This document shows, piece after piece, positions 54,106 to 64,000 of a DNA stretch of 64,000 nucleotides. The stretch lies in the NCBI GenBank assembly GCA_030848705.1, contig CM061245.1:41916711-41980710 (forward strand), in the 5' to 3' direction. The translations under genes were made by a program, and so were the position numbers. The notes beneath the pieces were generated by a model that saw only the letters and a list, made by a program, of their open reading frames with translations, ran no database searches and was not told the origin of the DNA. This DNA is from Heracleum sosnowskyi. Its lineage: Eukaryota > Streptophyta > Magnoliopsida > Apiales > Apiaceae. Every line of letters starts with the position of its first letter. Position 1 is the stretch's first letter.

Positions 54106-57100
54106 ATGGCAGGCCTTTTTACGGGCTCTCAAGGCCATGATGAAATGCATGTTTTGCATGGTGGTGATGAGGTAAAACTGACATAGTATAATCATTTTTC
54201 TTCTCATTTCTTTTCCTTGCTTTATACGTTTCTTGTTTATGCAGCTAGCATCGGCCTCCTACTGCATGCTGAGGCTACAAAAAAGATTTGTAGAGTTTGT
54301 GGAGATGAGGTTGGATTCAAGGAGAACGGGGACTTGTTTGTGGCTTGTGTTGAGTGTGGATTTCCAGTTTGCAGGCCTTGTTATGAGTATGAAAGAAGTG
54401 AAGGCCATCAGTGTTGCCCTCAGTGCAACACATGCTATAAACGTCACAAAGGTCTGCATTGATCTGTGTCCGGTTGCGTGTTGTTTTCTCACTTCTCAGT
54501 TGTGAAAATGCCAACTCTTGGGTTTGGTTTTCTACAGGTAGTCCCAGAGTTATTGTTGAGTAACCAGTCGCTCTAAAACCTCAAGGTAATAGAGTACGGT
54601 ACTTTCCAGGATCATATATTATATTCTAACACTCCCCCTCACTTGAGACCCCCACCGACCAGAGCTCTGATACCATGTTGAGTAACCAGCTCATCTAAAA
54701 CCTCAAGTTGATAGAGGAAGACACTTTCCAGAATCATATATATTATATTCTAACAGAGATGACGAAGAAAACTTTGATGCTGATGATTTTGACAACGAAT
54801 TTCAGACTAAAAATTATGAAAATAGTGCCCAAGATCACCAACACTTGAGTACTCCATCGGTAAAGCAGTTGATTAGCTAGCCATTTTGAATTTATATGCG
54901 AAGGTTAACAAGTTAGAATTTGACCAGGTTGTAATTATTGCAGGAGAATGGGGATCATAATCAGCAGCAGAAACAGCATCCAAATGGCCCCACTTTCTCT
55001 TCCATTGCGGGAAGTGATAAAAGTTTACTCTTTCACTTGCATCATATATTCTTCTTAATTCTGTATGACTGTATGTAATGTTACTAAATAGTTGATGATT
55101 TGGGGGTTGTAAATAGTTGTTGGTAAAGATTTTGAAGCCGAAAAAGAGACTTACACTAATTCTGAATGGAAAGAAAGAGTTGATAAATGGAAAACAAGGC
55201 AAGAAAAAAGAGGTTTGGTTGGCAAAGATGATAGCGGCAATGATCAAGGAGATGAAGATGAATATCTGTAAGATTCTTTCTTTAATTCCTCTTAGTTGTT
55301 TATCTACATTCACTCTTTAACAATGTTACTCATCCAGAATGGCTGAAGCTCGACAACCTCTTTGGAGAAAAGTCCCCATTGCATCATGCTTAATCAATCC
55401 ATATCGAATTGTCATTGTATCCAGGCTCGTCATTTTAGACTTCTTCTTTCATTTTCGCATCTTAACGCCAGCTTATGATGCTTTCCCCCTTTGGTTCATC
55501 TCTGTAATATGTGAGATATGGTTTGGTTTTTCATGGATTCTTGATCAATTTCCAAAATGGTTCCCCATTAACCGTGAGACTTACCTTGATCGCCTGTCCA
55601 TGAGGTTTGAGCGTGAGGGAGAGCCTAATGGTCTATCCCCAGTTGATTTCTTTGTGAGTTCTGTGGATCCAAGGAGCCACCAATTATCACAGCAAACACA
55701 ATTCTTTCAATCTTATCAGTTGACTATCCAGTTGATAAGGTGTGCTGTTATATATCGGATGATGGTGCATCAATGCTGCTTTTCAATGCACTATCAGAGA
55801 CAGCTGAATTTGCTAGGAGGTGGGTGCCATTTTGCAAGAAGTATAGCATTGAGCCAAGGGCTCCCGAATACTATTTTTCAGTAAAGATTGATTATTTGAA
55901 GGATAAGGTGCAGCCTACTTTTGTCAATGATCGCAGGGCCATGAAAGTAAGAAGATCAGACACCTTAACTACATCCTTGAAAATATTAGTAATTTTCTGT
56001 ACATATTAAACAAGGCTGTTAGGCTGATTTCTGAAGTTGCGTACTCGAATATCTTTGTTGTATTTAAGGCTGTTAGAATTTTTCTGTTGATATTTGCAGA
56101 GAGAATACGAAGAATTTAAAGTAAGGATTAATGCATTGGTGGCGGCAGCACAAAAGAAACCAGAAGACGGGTTATGCAAGATGGAACTCCTTGGCGAGGG
56201 AATAACAGTCGGGATCATCCTGGCATGATCCAGGTCTAAAATGCTTCTTAAATGCAAAGTTCTTGTATTCCACATTTACTAGACATTTGTGTACAGCCAC
56301 ACCACATAGAGTGACTATTAATATGTCTAGTCACGTGAGGAAAGACCTGGCTATCAACACCACAAAAAAGCTGGAGCTATGAATGCAATGGTGAATAACA
56401 ATCAATTGGTTATAATGATGGTTAATTGTTGGATTGTTTGATGCTAACAACTAAAATTGTGATTTATATCATTAATTAGGTTCGAGTTTCTGCAGTACTT
56501 ACCAATGCACCTTTCATGCTGAACTTGGATTGTTACCATTATGTTAACAATAGCAAGGCTGTAACGGAAGCTGTGTTTTTTAATGGATCCCCAACTTGGT
56601 AAGAAGCTATGCTATGTCCAGTTTCCGCAGAGGTTTGATGGAATTGATCGCCATGAATGATAGAAATGCTAATCGAAATGTTGTGTTCTTTGATGTAAGT
56701 TTTACTAATCGAATCCTGTCAAATTCACTATTTTTACTTGTGAGGTTCAGTTTTTTTTGAATGAATTGCATTATTCTAAAATGTTGTTTTGGTTACAGAT
56801 TAACATGAGAGGCCTAGATGGGATTCAAGGGCCATTTTATGTTGGAACTGGATATGTCTTTAACAGACAGTCGTTGTATGGATACGATCCACCAGTGTCT
56901 GAGAAGCGACAGAAGATGACATCTGATTGCTGGCCTTCATGGTGCTGCTGTTGTTGCAGTGGTTCAAGAAAGAAGAAACCAAAGCAGACGAAGAAGAAGG
57001 GACTAATTGCTTGGTCTTAGTGGGATGTATAGCAAGAAGAAGAAGATGGGAAAGAACTACACCAGAAAATCAGCTGGACCGATCTTTGATCTTGAAGGGA

Positions 57101-58465
57101 TAGAAGAAGGTCTTGAAGGCTATGACGAGTTGGAAAAATCATCCCTTATGTCTGAGAAAAATTTTGAGAAACGGTTCGGGCAGTCTCCAGTTTTCATCAC
57201 ATCTACCCTCATGGAAAATGGGGGACTTCCTGAAGGAACTAATAGTGCCTTACTTATTAAAGAAGGCAATTCATGTAATTATCTGTGGCTATGAAGAGAA
57301 CTGAATGGGGCAAAGAGGTCAGTAACCATTATGAAATCATTTACCTAGAATACATTGCTCGGCCTAAGCGTATATGAATTCCCAATGAACTAACAGGAAG
57401 TTCAGTAATAACATGCATTTGTTAAGCTACTAGTACTATTAAAGGTGTTTGATTTACTTGTCTGCCTTATAGATTGGATGGATATATGGTTCGGTAACAG
57501 AAGACATTCTGACAGGCTTCAAGATGCATTGTAGAGGGTGGAAATCTGTCTACTGCATGCCCAAAAGACCTGCATTCAAGGGGTCAGCTCCAATAAATTT
57601 GTCTGATCGTTTGCACCAAGTATTGAGATGGGCTCTTGGTTCTGTTGAAATCTTCATGAGTCGTCACTGCCCGCTTTGGTATGGCCATGGAGGGAAGCTG
57701 AAATGGCTTGAAAGGCTACATTAACACTATCGTTTACCCAGTCACTTCCATTCCTCTGCTTACCAACTGCACACTTCCTGCTCTGTGTCTTCTTACCGGA
57801 AAATTCATCATACCAACTGTAAGCACTTAACTAAGTCGACAAAAATAAGACTATTTTTTGCCAATTTTAACATAATTTTTCAATGTCTTGAATATGTAAA
57901 TATACACTGATTTCAAAACTTGACCATATGCAGCTGAACAATTTTGCTAGCATATGGTTTCTTGCTCTTTTCTTGTCTATTATAACAACAGGTGTCTTGG
58001 AGCTCAGATGGAGTGGTGTTAGCATCCAGGACTGGTGGCGCAATGAGCAATTTTGGGTGATTGGTGGTGTCTCGGCTAATCTTTTTGCAGTGTTCCAGGG
58101 GTTCCTCAAAGTCCTTGGTGGTGTTGATACAAACTTCACAATGACAGCAAAGGCAGCCGATGACGTGGAGTTTGGAGAGCTCTACCTCTTCAAATGGACC
58201 ACTCTTCTCATCCCACCAAACACACTAATTATCCTGAACATGGTTGGAGTTGTGGCTGGAGTTTCAGATGCTATAAACAATGGTTATGGCTCATGGGGTC
58301 CCTTGTTTGGAAAGCTTTTATTCTCGTTTTGGGTGGACACCCACAATTGTAGTCCTTTGGTCTGTTCTTCTGGCTTCTATCTTCTCATTGGTCTGGGTCC
58401 GGATTGATCCTTTCTTGCCAAATCAAACTGGTCCTATTCTTAAGCAATGTGGAGTAGAATGCTAG
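54106..58465 (+). pseudogene. CESA4: Cellulose synthase catalytic subunit 4 (CESA4, secondary wall) pseudogene
   Basis: The intron-exon form is kept. Exon 1 is at 54106-54171, followed by the zinc-finger exon (CRVCGDEVGF ... CCPQCNTCYKRHKG). EARQPLWRKVPI and transmembrane helices 1-2 (about 55340-55530) and the C-terminus PILKQCGVEC are diagnostic of CESA4. Glycosyltransferase motifs: the DxD site reads LDCYHYVNNSKA, so its second Asp is Tyr; VTEDILTGF (TED) and QVLRW are intact. Lesions: a SMART element in exon 3; a 4-base loss after SVDP near 55668; a 4-base loss near 56174; missing PRLVYV-type sequence before 56330; several stops at 56599-56660; a frameshift at about 57720; and a deletion of about 50 bp near 58335 removing part of a late transmembrane segment. 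CESA4 works with CESA7 and CESA8 in secondary-wall cellulose synthesis. This copy is dead, and the genome should hold an intact one. Confidence 0.93.
54554..54755 (-). mobile_element. SMART/TRIM miniature LTR element inside CESA4 exon 3
   Basis: Terminal repeats of 78 bp (54554-54631) and 80 bp (54676-54755), each TGTTGAGTAACCAG ... TTCTAACA, enclose only 44 bp. Those 44 bp hold, on the minus strand, the primer-binding site TGGTATCAGAGC touching the 5' LTR and a GTGAGGGGGAG polypurine tract touching the 3' LTR. Total length is 202 bp with no coding capacity. Candidate target sites GTTAT and GAGAT match only partly. Confidence 0.88.
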
Positions 58466-58684
58466 ACTTCCAGAAATATGGTTTGCTTATGCAATCTTTG
58501 GTGTCATTTTTTCATGTTTTACAAATTTTATCACTGAGCAAAAAGTACTTGTGTGATTTTGGGACATTGTAAAGAGTAATATGGAATTGAAATATTATTA
58601 CAGTTAAACCTCGATAAAATAATACTCGATTAAGTAATAATCTTAATATTTTTCTCCGGTCTAGTCATATAACCTGATAGTTCT
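58466..58684. other. Spacer between CESA4 and the receptor-kinase pseudogene
   Basis: Probably CESA4 3' UTR (about 58466-58600) followed by A/T-rich sequence. The two pseudogenes are convergent. Confidence 0.5.
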
Positions 58685-61382
58685 TGCGCCACTAAACGCA
58701 TAGTAGGTCGTGACCCTAGTGTGGAACGTGTTCATGCTAGTGCTGCACTGAAAACAAATTTCACATCCTCTGGTACTCTCTCTGTTGGAAGTGGAAGTCG
58801 TTGGTCAAGCACATCATTTGGTGCTAAGTCCAGATCCCAGGGCAAAGTCGAAAGGAACTCCGCAGGGTGTCTTCCCATCATGACCTCCAAGGCCACGACT
58901 CCAAAGCTATAAACATCAGCTTTTGCTGTGATTAGCTTACTAAAGGCAAGTTCTACACATGTAAAAAGGGGACACATATTAATAACACATGTACTCGATG
59001 TTTATAAAGATAAAACATCATGCATGCATGACGATAAGATAAAAAGATGTACCTGGTGCCATGTAGCCATAAGATCTTGCAACATTAGCCCAGTTTGATG
59101 AATCTGCACTCTACAACTTTGCAGTGCCAAAATCTGAGAGCCGAGGCTCCAATTCTAACTCGAGCAAGATATTATTCAGTGATACATCTCTATGCACAAT
59201 AGTTGCAGAACGATCATGATGCAAGTATGAAAATGCATGAGCAAATCCTCTAACAATTCTCACCCTTGATCCCAGCTTAAATCAGAAGCCCCCTCATCAT
59301 CATACAACAACTCCCCTAAGCTACCTCTCTCAACAAATTCATATACCAGGTAAAGGCAATCATCTCTGGAACAGAATCCATGGAGTCTGATAATGTCCCG
59401 GTGCCTAACTTCTGTCAAAGTTCGAACCTCATTCTCAAAGCTCCGTCAATTATTTGTTATAACATCACTAGATTCTGTCAAGTTAAGCCTTTTAACTGCT
59501 ACTAGCATACCATTAAACAATTCGGCCTTGTACACAGTTCCAAATCCTCCTTTTCCAATGCAGTACAACATCTTCAAATGCAAACTTTCCTTCTCTTTCC
59601 CAGATCAGCGACTCATATTTCTCTGAATTTATTGTCACTAGCTAAATCACTTTGTTTGATTTTTAAATGATGAAAAAAAACATCTGAAAATGCTGAGCAT
59701 CCCAAAAATGAAGAGGCTGCCCACTGCAACAATGATACCAAGTTACCAACAATGACTTTCTTGCTAGAATTGGATATCTTGGATGACTTGAAAGACGTAG
59801 ACAGACATGAGGACAATCCCCTCGCATCTCCGCAAAAAAGTGAGTTTCCCATGAAAAATTTATCCATTTTTTGTTGGAACAAGGGTATAGGGCCAGACAA
59901 GTTATTGTAAGACACATCAATCATTCGTAAGCTAGACATATAGGTAGATAGTGAAGGAAAAATTCTATCTGTGAGATGATTAGATGAAAGATTGAAATTT
60001 TCTAAAAACTTCAGATTTCCTAAGTTAGAAGGGATGGTGCCTGAAAGTGAATTGCTACTGAGGTCCAAAATTATTTGCAACTGACCCAAATTGCCAAGTT
60101 CATATGGTATCTCTTCCGAAACACTGTTTTGGCTGAAGGTCAAGCTCAGTAAGCTCTAACAATTACCAAGCTCTTTTGGTATGCTTCCTTTCATTTTGTT
60201 TGTAGACAAATCAAGAAGGCTGAGCTTTAACAATTTGCATAAACTCTGAGGGATGTCTCCAGTCAAATGATTATTACTCAAGTTGAGTTCCAACAACAGA
60301 ACTAAATTTCCCAATTCAGCTGGAATCTCACCTTCCAACTCATTTGAATCCAGATGCAAAGCTTCCAAAGTCTTTAAATTTCCAAGCTCAGCTGGGACTG
60401 CACCAGAAATTTTGTTTCTGGACATCTTTATGCTTGCAAGTCTTTCACAGTTGCCCCAGTGGGTTGAGAGTTCACCTGTAAACTGATTTCCATCCAGAGA
60501 AATGAAAACAAGATATGGATGGATACCAAATGCTTCAGAAACATTTCCAGAAAACTGGTTCTCATCTAGACGGACTCTGTTCAAATTCTATGTTACTCTC
60601 CGACTCTTCAGTTTAGGTTGTCGTACCCGTGTCGGACACTTGGACACGACACTTATTTCGTGTCAAATCCTTTGACTAAAATGTAGACACTTTGACTAAT
60701 TTAAAGATAAAATATGAGTCAAACATATAATTCAGAATATATATGTGAGAAGAATGAAAGAAGCAACAATGAGATAGAAGTACAGAAGACGCCTAATTTG
60801 CAAAGTCCTCGCTCCAGCTGACTCCAGCTGCTCATGAAATCAGAATAGGCTCACTAGACAGAAAATTATCTGATAGGCCTAGTTCAGAAATCTGCGTAAG
60901 ATTTAATAACGACAAGACAAAGAGCCTGTAAGAGAATTCATAGCTAGAGCCAAGAAGGTGAGCTTTGTACACAACCCAAGCTCTGTAGGAATACTGGAGT
61001 TCAAATGATTTCCTCTGAGATCGAGTAGTTGAAGCTCTCTAAGTTGACCTATAGAAGAAGGAATTTTTCCTCCAAATGAATTGTTATACAATTCAAGAAC
61101 TTGAAGATTATGTAAAAGACCAATACCGTCAGGAATTGACCCTGAGAACTTATTCCTTCCCAGATGAAGTTGTTTTAGGTTGGAAAGCTCCGAATTATTT
61201 CTTGGCAGTGAACCTTGAAATAAATTATCAGTAAGACTGAGAAATTCTAGATAAGCTAAGTGGGTAAACACTGACTCAGGTATGGAGCCTGTCAACTTAT
61301 TTTGTGACAAATCAAGAAAAGTCAAGTTTTTAGAAGCAATCACAAAAGATGGGAATTCCAAAGTTAGTTCATTGTAGTACAA
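58685..61382 (-). pseudogene. LRR receptor-like kinase pseudogene (MIK2/At4g08850 type)
   Basis: Minus strand. Extracellular LRRs at 61382-60903 (LTFLDLSQNKLTGSIPESVF, LHNLQVLELYNNSFGGKIP), 60584-60156 (NLSNNHLTGDIPQSL) and 60143 onward (LDLSSNSLSGTIPSNLGNL), then the CGD...LSSC cap and a weak membrane segment near 59720. The kinase runs from 59560: GKGGFGTVYKAEL loop, VAVKRL lysine, HRDVSLNNILL catalytic loop and DFGTAKL, split by the usual late intron (about 59050-58960), then DVYSFGVVALEVMMG and RPTMRLVAQELS. Lesions: TGA at 59446-59448, further stops in the kinase, TGA near 58727, a 300-bp insertion at 60589-60900, and no signal peptide or first LRRs. The family perceives peptide ligands at the plasma membrane. 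Nonfunctional. Confidence 0.88.
60589..60900. mobile_element. Insertion of about 300 bp splitting the LRR region
   Basis: LRR coding similarity stops at both sides. The insert contains GTCGTACCCGTGTCGGACAC and ACACGACAC words, seen in common plant hAT-like repeats, but terminal repeats and target duplication are not clear. Confidence 0.4.
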
Positions 61383-62052
61383 ACGTGAATATAGCTAGAT
61401 TTGAGCTTTGGTACTTTTTAGATATGTTGCATTAGTATTTACAACTAAATCTGAAGCAATTTTAGTATATGTTCGAGTCCATAGGCTGGTGAATATAGAA
61501 AACCCGATGATTTTGTAGATTATTGCAATAGGCTGGTGAATAAAGAAAACCTGATCATGTTGTAGATTTTTGCAATCAGATATGTAATTGTGAATGGCTC
61601 ATTAGTTTTTTGACTCTGGCAGTGAGGAAGCTAAGAATAATACCAAGGCGAACAAATATTACTCTCTGCAGATTGTTAGATATACAAGTACCCTGTTGTG
61701 GATTGTCTCATTCTCACAAATAAATGCAGGTTTCTCCTCCATTTGTGAGGGGTACTTATGGAACATTTAAATTGCAACATGCTCTGGACTTATGGGGGCT
61801 TTGTTATTTTAAAATTCTATATAGCAATTTTTCTTAATTAAAACTCTTCTATTTCTAAACTAGTGTGTGAGATTATATCCAAACCCTTGTGCTAGGTTTT
61901 TTTTCTTAAGTCCGATAAGTTTATTTGTATCAAAATTATAATTTTTAGCTGTTTTATGTAATATTTATGCTATGTTTGGACCTTGTTTAACGTGTATATT
62001 GTTTAAGTTGTTCATGCTGTTGGTATTAAATAATCGAATATTGTTATTGCAG
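61383..62052. other. Intergenic, nothing recognised
   Basis: Two partial direct copies of AGGCTGGTGAATA...AAACC.GAT at 61481 and 61531. No gene identified. Confidence 0.5.
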
Positions 62053-62560
62053 ATTGGTCCTTTGAGATGCTGGCCAGGTGGCTTGTGCCTTTCTCGATCT
62101 GTTGGAGATATGGATGTTGGCGTGTTCATCGTTCCTGTTTCTCGTGTAAAACAAGTGAAGGTTTGTTAGCTTACTTGCTCCTTTCATAAGTTTGAGATTC
62201 TTCTTTTATGCATTTCAAAACTGAATTTTGTATTGGGGCATAGTTATTATCAATCTCGTCATAACATTGTAAATTTTTTCTTCTGAAGCTCTCCTCAAGT
62301 GGTGGCAGGCTTGTTACAGTGATGGTGGGATGCTTTGAGTGCTGAAAGGGCACTTGAGTGTTAGATTTACAACCTGCATCGTGATAAATTTACAACCCCC
62401 AGAAAAGTTGAGTTTTCCTTTGCGAGCATCACCACTATTGCAGACAACGTTTAGCATTTGCAACCTTTCCCGCAGAAGAGCTGCGGCCCCCTTGTTAACG
62501 AGCTGACCAGCGAAGATGATCTTGCACCAAGGCTAGAAGCAACTATATGAAGGTTATTAT
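62053..62560 (+). pseudogene. PP2C-type protein phosphatase fragment
   Basis: The exon at 62053-62160, between a TTGCAG acceptor and a GTTTGT donor, encodes GPLRCWPGGLCLSRSVGDMD and a PVSRVKQVK end, a signature of plant PP2C Ser/Thr phosphatases. The next exon starts at 62289 (LSSSGGRL), then loses bases within the conserved SDGVWDALSAE motif (near 62316-62335) and runs into stops, with a faint QPPEK-type tail near 62390. The N-terminal catalytic half with its metal-binding Asp residues is absent. Role in family: Mg/Mn-dependent dephosphorylation. Nonfunctional here. Confidence 0.85.
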
Positions 62561-62694
62561 CCTTCAGACCCTTTTAAGTCTCCTTCAGACCTTTTGTTCC
62601 ATGCATGCCGTTCGTCCTCTGGTCCGTCCTTGTGTTTAATAACCTGAAAAATCAAGTTGCTTTCGATATTAGTAGTTAAATTTCATTAAAATTT

Positions 62695-63064
62695 GGGCTT
62701 AATGACCTTTTGGCCCTTAAAGTATAATATGTTGTACCCATCAAACACTCAAGTTTTAACTCGTACCTTTTAGCCCCTAAGGTACCGGAAAAAGTCCAAT
62801 TGACCCTTTTACCTTGTAACAATACATATCTAATGTCTGTTTTGCCCATCCGATATGTACCGCTATAATTTTTTTGAGGCAAAATAGTATATATCGGATG
62901 AGCAAAACATACATTAGATATGTATTTTTACAATTTTTTGAAAATTTGTAACGTTATAAAGGTCAATTGGATTTTTCTTAGTACCTTAGGGGCTAAAAGG
63001 TACGAGTTGAAAATTGAGGGTGTACACCGCATTAAACTTTGAGGGTCAAAAGATCATTAAGCCG
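62695..63064. mobile_element. Fold-back MITE, 370 bp
   Basis: Termini GGGCTTAATGACCTTTTGGC and (reverse) CGGCTTAATGATCTTTTGAC are flanked by the direct repeat AAAATTT (62688-62694, 63065-63071). Arms remain complementary far inward: CTCGTACCTTTTAGCCCCTA occurs in both arms, as does ACATATCTAATGT. The whole unit could therefore fold into one long hairpin. No coding capacity; superfamily not assigned. Confidence 0.85.
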
Positions 63065-63339
63065 AAAATTTATTATGTACTCAGTATCTCATGGTTCTCA
63101 CCTCATTGTCAAATAGATCGTTGGGAGCAAGAAACATATTGCCTTGACTGTTGATAGTGGGCTGTGAACTCTGTTTCACGCACACAAGATTGAAGAGCAA
63201 TCGTCAAAAGCTTATCTAGCAGCACCATGAATAGAGTAGTTGAACCACATTTAATATATCTAATGTCTAATGATTTAGGTAAAATACAGTTTATACACAT
63301 TATTATTGAATTTTGAAGTAAATCCATACAAATTCTTCT

Positions 63340-63535
63340 AAATATTCATGTGCGTACAACATGTGTCCTTCTTCCTTAGACTTTGTCAACCCTTCAATCA
63401 AATAAATCAGTGTTGGCAGTGATGGTGTATTGCGTTTTCTCCAGTTCTTGAATTTGGTATTTGCTTCCTTTGCTTTCCCATGATTTAACAGCTTATGTAG
63501 TTCATTGTCTCTGAAATTTAAGTTTCTGCGAAATT
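63340..63535 (-). pseudogene. Exon-like fragment paralogous to 26750-26945
   Basis: The minus strand is open from a TTTCGCAG-type acceptor: RNLNFRDNELHKLLN, then KNWRKRNTPSLPTLIYLIEG, then TKSKEEGHM. The same succession (basic helix, RK.NTPSL.TL core, acidic end) is in the fragment at 26750-26945. Family unknown; PPR- or TPR-like helices are possible. Confidence 0.4.
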
Positions 63536-64000
63536 AAAAACCACATTAAGACCAAATTTAACATAATCTGACCTTATCTCTACTCAAATAAGTTGTAACT
63601 CTGTTTCCTCAAAGATTGAAAGTTAAACATAACATTAGTGTGCATAGCAGGACCTAAGTAACAAAAATCCCAGATATAAAAAAGCAAGCAGAATGTAATT
63701 GTTTACTTTCTAGAATTCAAGTTGTGACTCGGTTTTAATTCCATTTTACTCTTCACAGACAGATACATGCACATGGATTTCATATATTACATGTACATGT
63801 GTTTATGTATGCTAAACCATGTTAGTGAAGCCGAGCGAGCAGTGGAATTACTATGTTGCCTTATTTTGCAGTGTAACGATTTATGGTAAGATTTACATGT
63901 GTGTTTTGTATTCATCTGAAGTTCGTCTAAACATCTAGAACATAAACTAATTTATGACACTGCCTTTAGGAGAACATAAGTAGGTAATTAAATATGCCAT
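63536..64000. other. Window end, nothing recognised
   Basis: A/T-rich sequence without an identifiable gene or element end. Confidence 0.5.

Noticed and set aside
54106..58465. A functional CESA gene
   Set aside because: Several independent frameshifts, stops, a mobile-element insertion in an exon and a changed DxD residue rule out an intact product.

Overview
This is nuclear DNA of a flowering plant, almost certainly a eudicot with a transposon-rich genome. The evidence is plant LTR retrotransposons (Copia SIRE-like and Tork-like, Ty3/gypsy Tat-like), plant Helitrons, a plastid rps3 fragment, and intron-containing remains of plant genes (PHR1-type MYB-CC, cellulose synthase CESA4, an LRR receptor kinase, a PP2C phosphatase). 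The species cannot be named from the sequence. No intact host gene was found: every recognisable host gene is a fragment or pseudogene.

Layout. 1-5399: LTR-like gypsy debris with a 43-bp palindromic tandem repeat. 5400-19329: Copia element A (SIRE-like, minus strand, about 13.9 kb), with broken gag and pol followed by roughly 6 kb of extra coding sequence, including an open 831-codon frame. 19330-21500: AT-rich sequence. 21510-23770: LTR-like sequence with a 122-bp tandem repeat. About 24000-26135: the 3' end and LTR of a Tat-like gypsy element that has cut a ZIP4/SPO22-like exon. 26136-28084: gene fragments, MITE-like sequence and Helitron debris. 28254-34416: Copia element B (SIRE-like), very young but lacking RT/RNase H, inserted in a Helitron with a 5-bp target duplication. 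34422-40110: several Helitrons, one with an RPA1-like fragment, plus plastid rps3. 40628-48519: Copia element C (Tork/Tnt1-like), nearly complete, whose 5' LTR is split by two nested Helitrons exactly at its TATA box. 48525-50433: fragments of a DUF3741/TRM-type gene. 51327-53307: PHR1-like pseudogene. 54106-58465: CESA4 pseudogene carrying a 202-bp SMART-type mini-LTR element. 58685-61382: LRR receptor kinase pseudogene. 62053-62560: PP2C fragment. 62695-63064: fold-back MITE.

How it fits together. The left three quarters is a nest of elements inserted into one another, and the order can be read directly (Helitron, then Copia B; Copia C, then Helitron, then Helitron). The right quarter is a run of dead genes in their original intron-exon form, so they decayed in place rather than being retrocopied. 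The most unusual signal is that the two SIRE-like elements are each sprinkled with their own short motif, in LTR and coding DNA alike: TGACAGT in A and CAGCTTGCTG in B. These look like repeated binding or recognition sites and are not explained by any annotated function.
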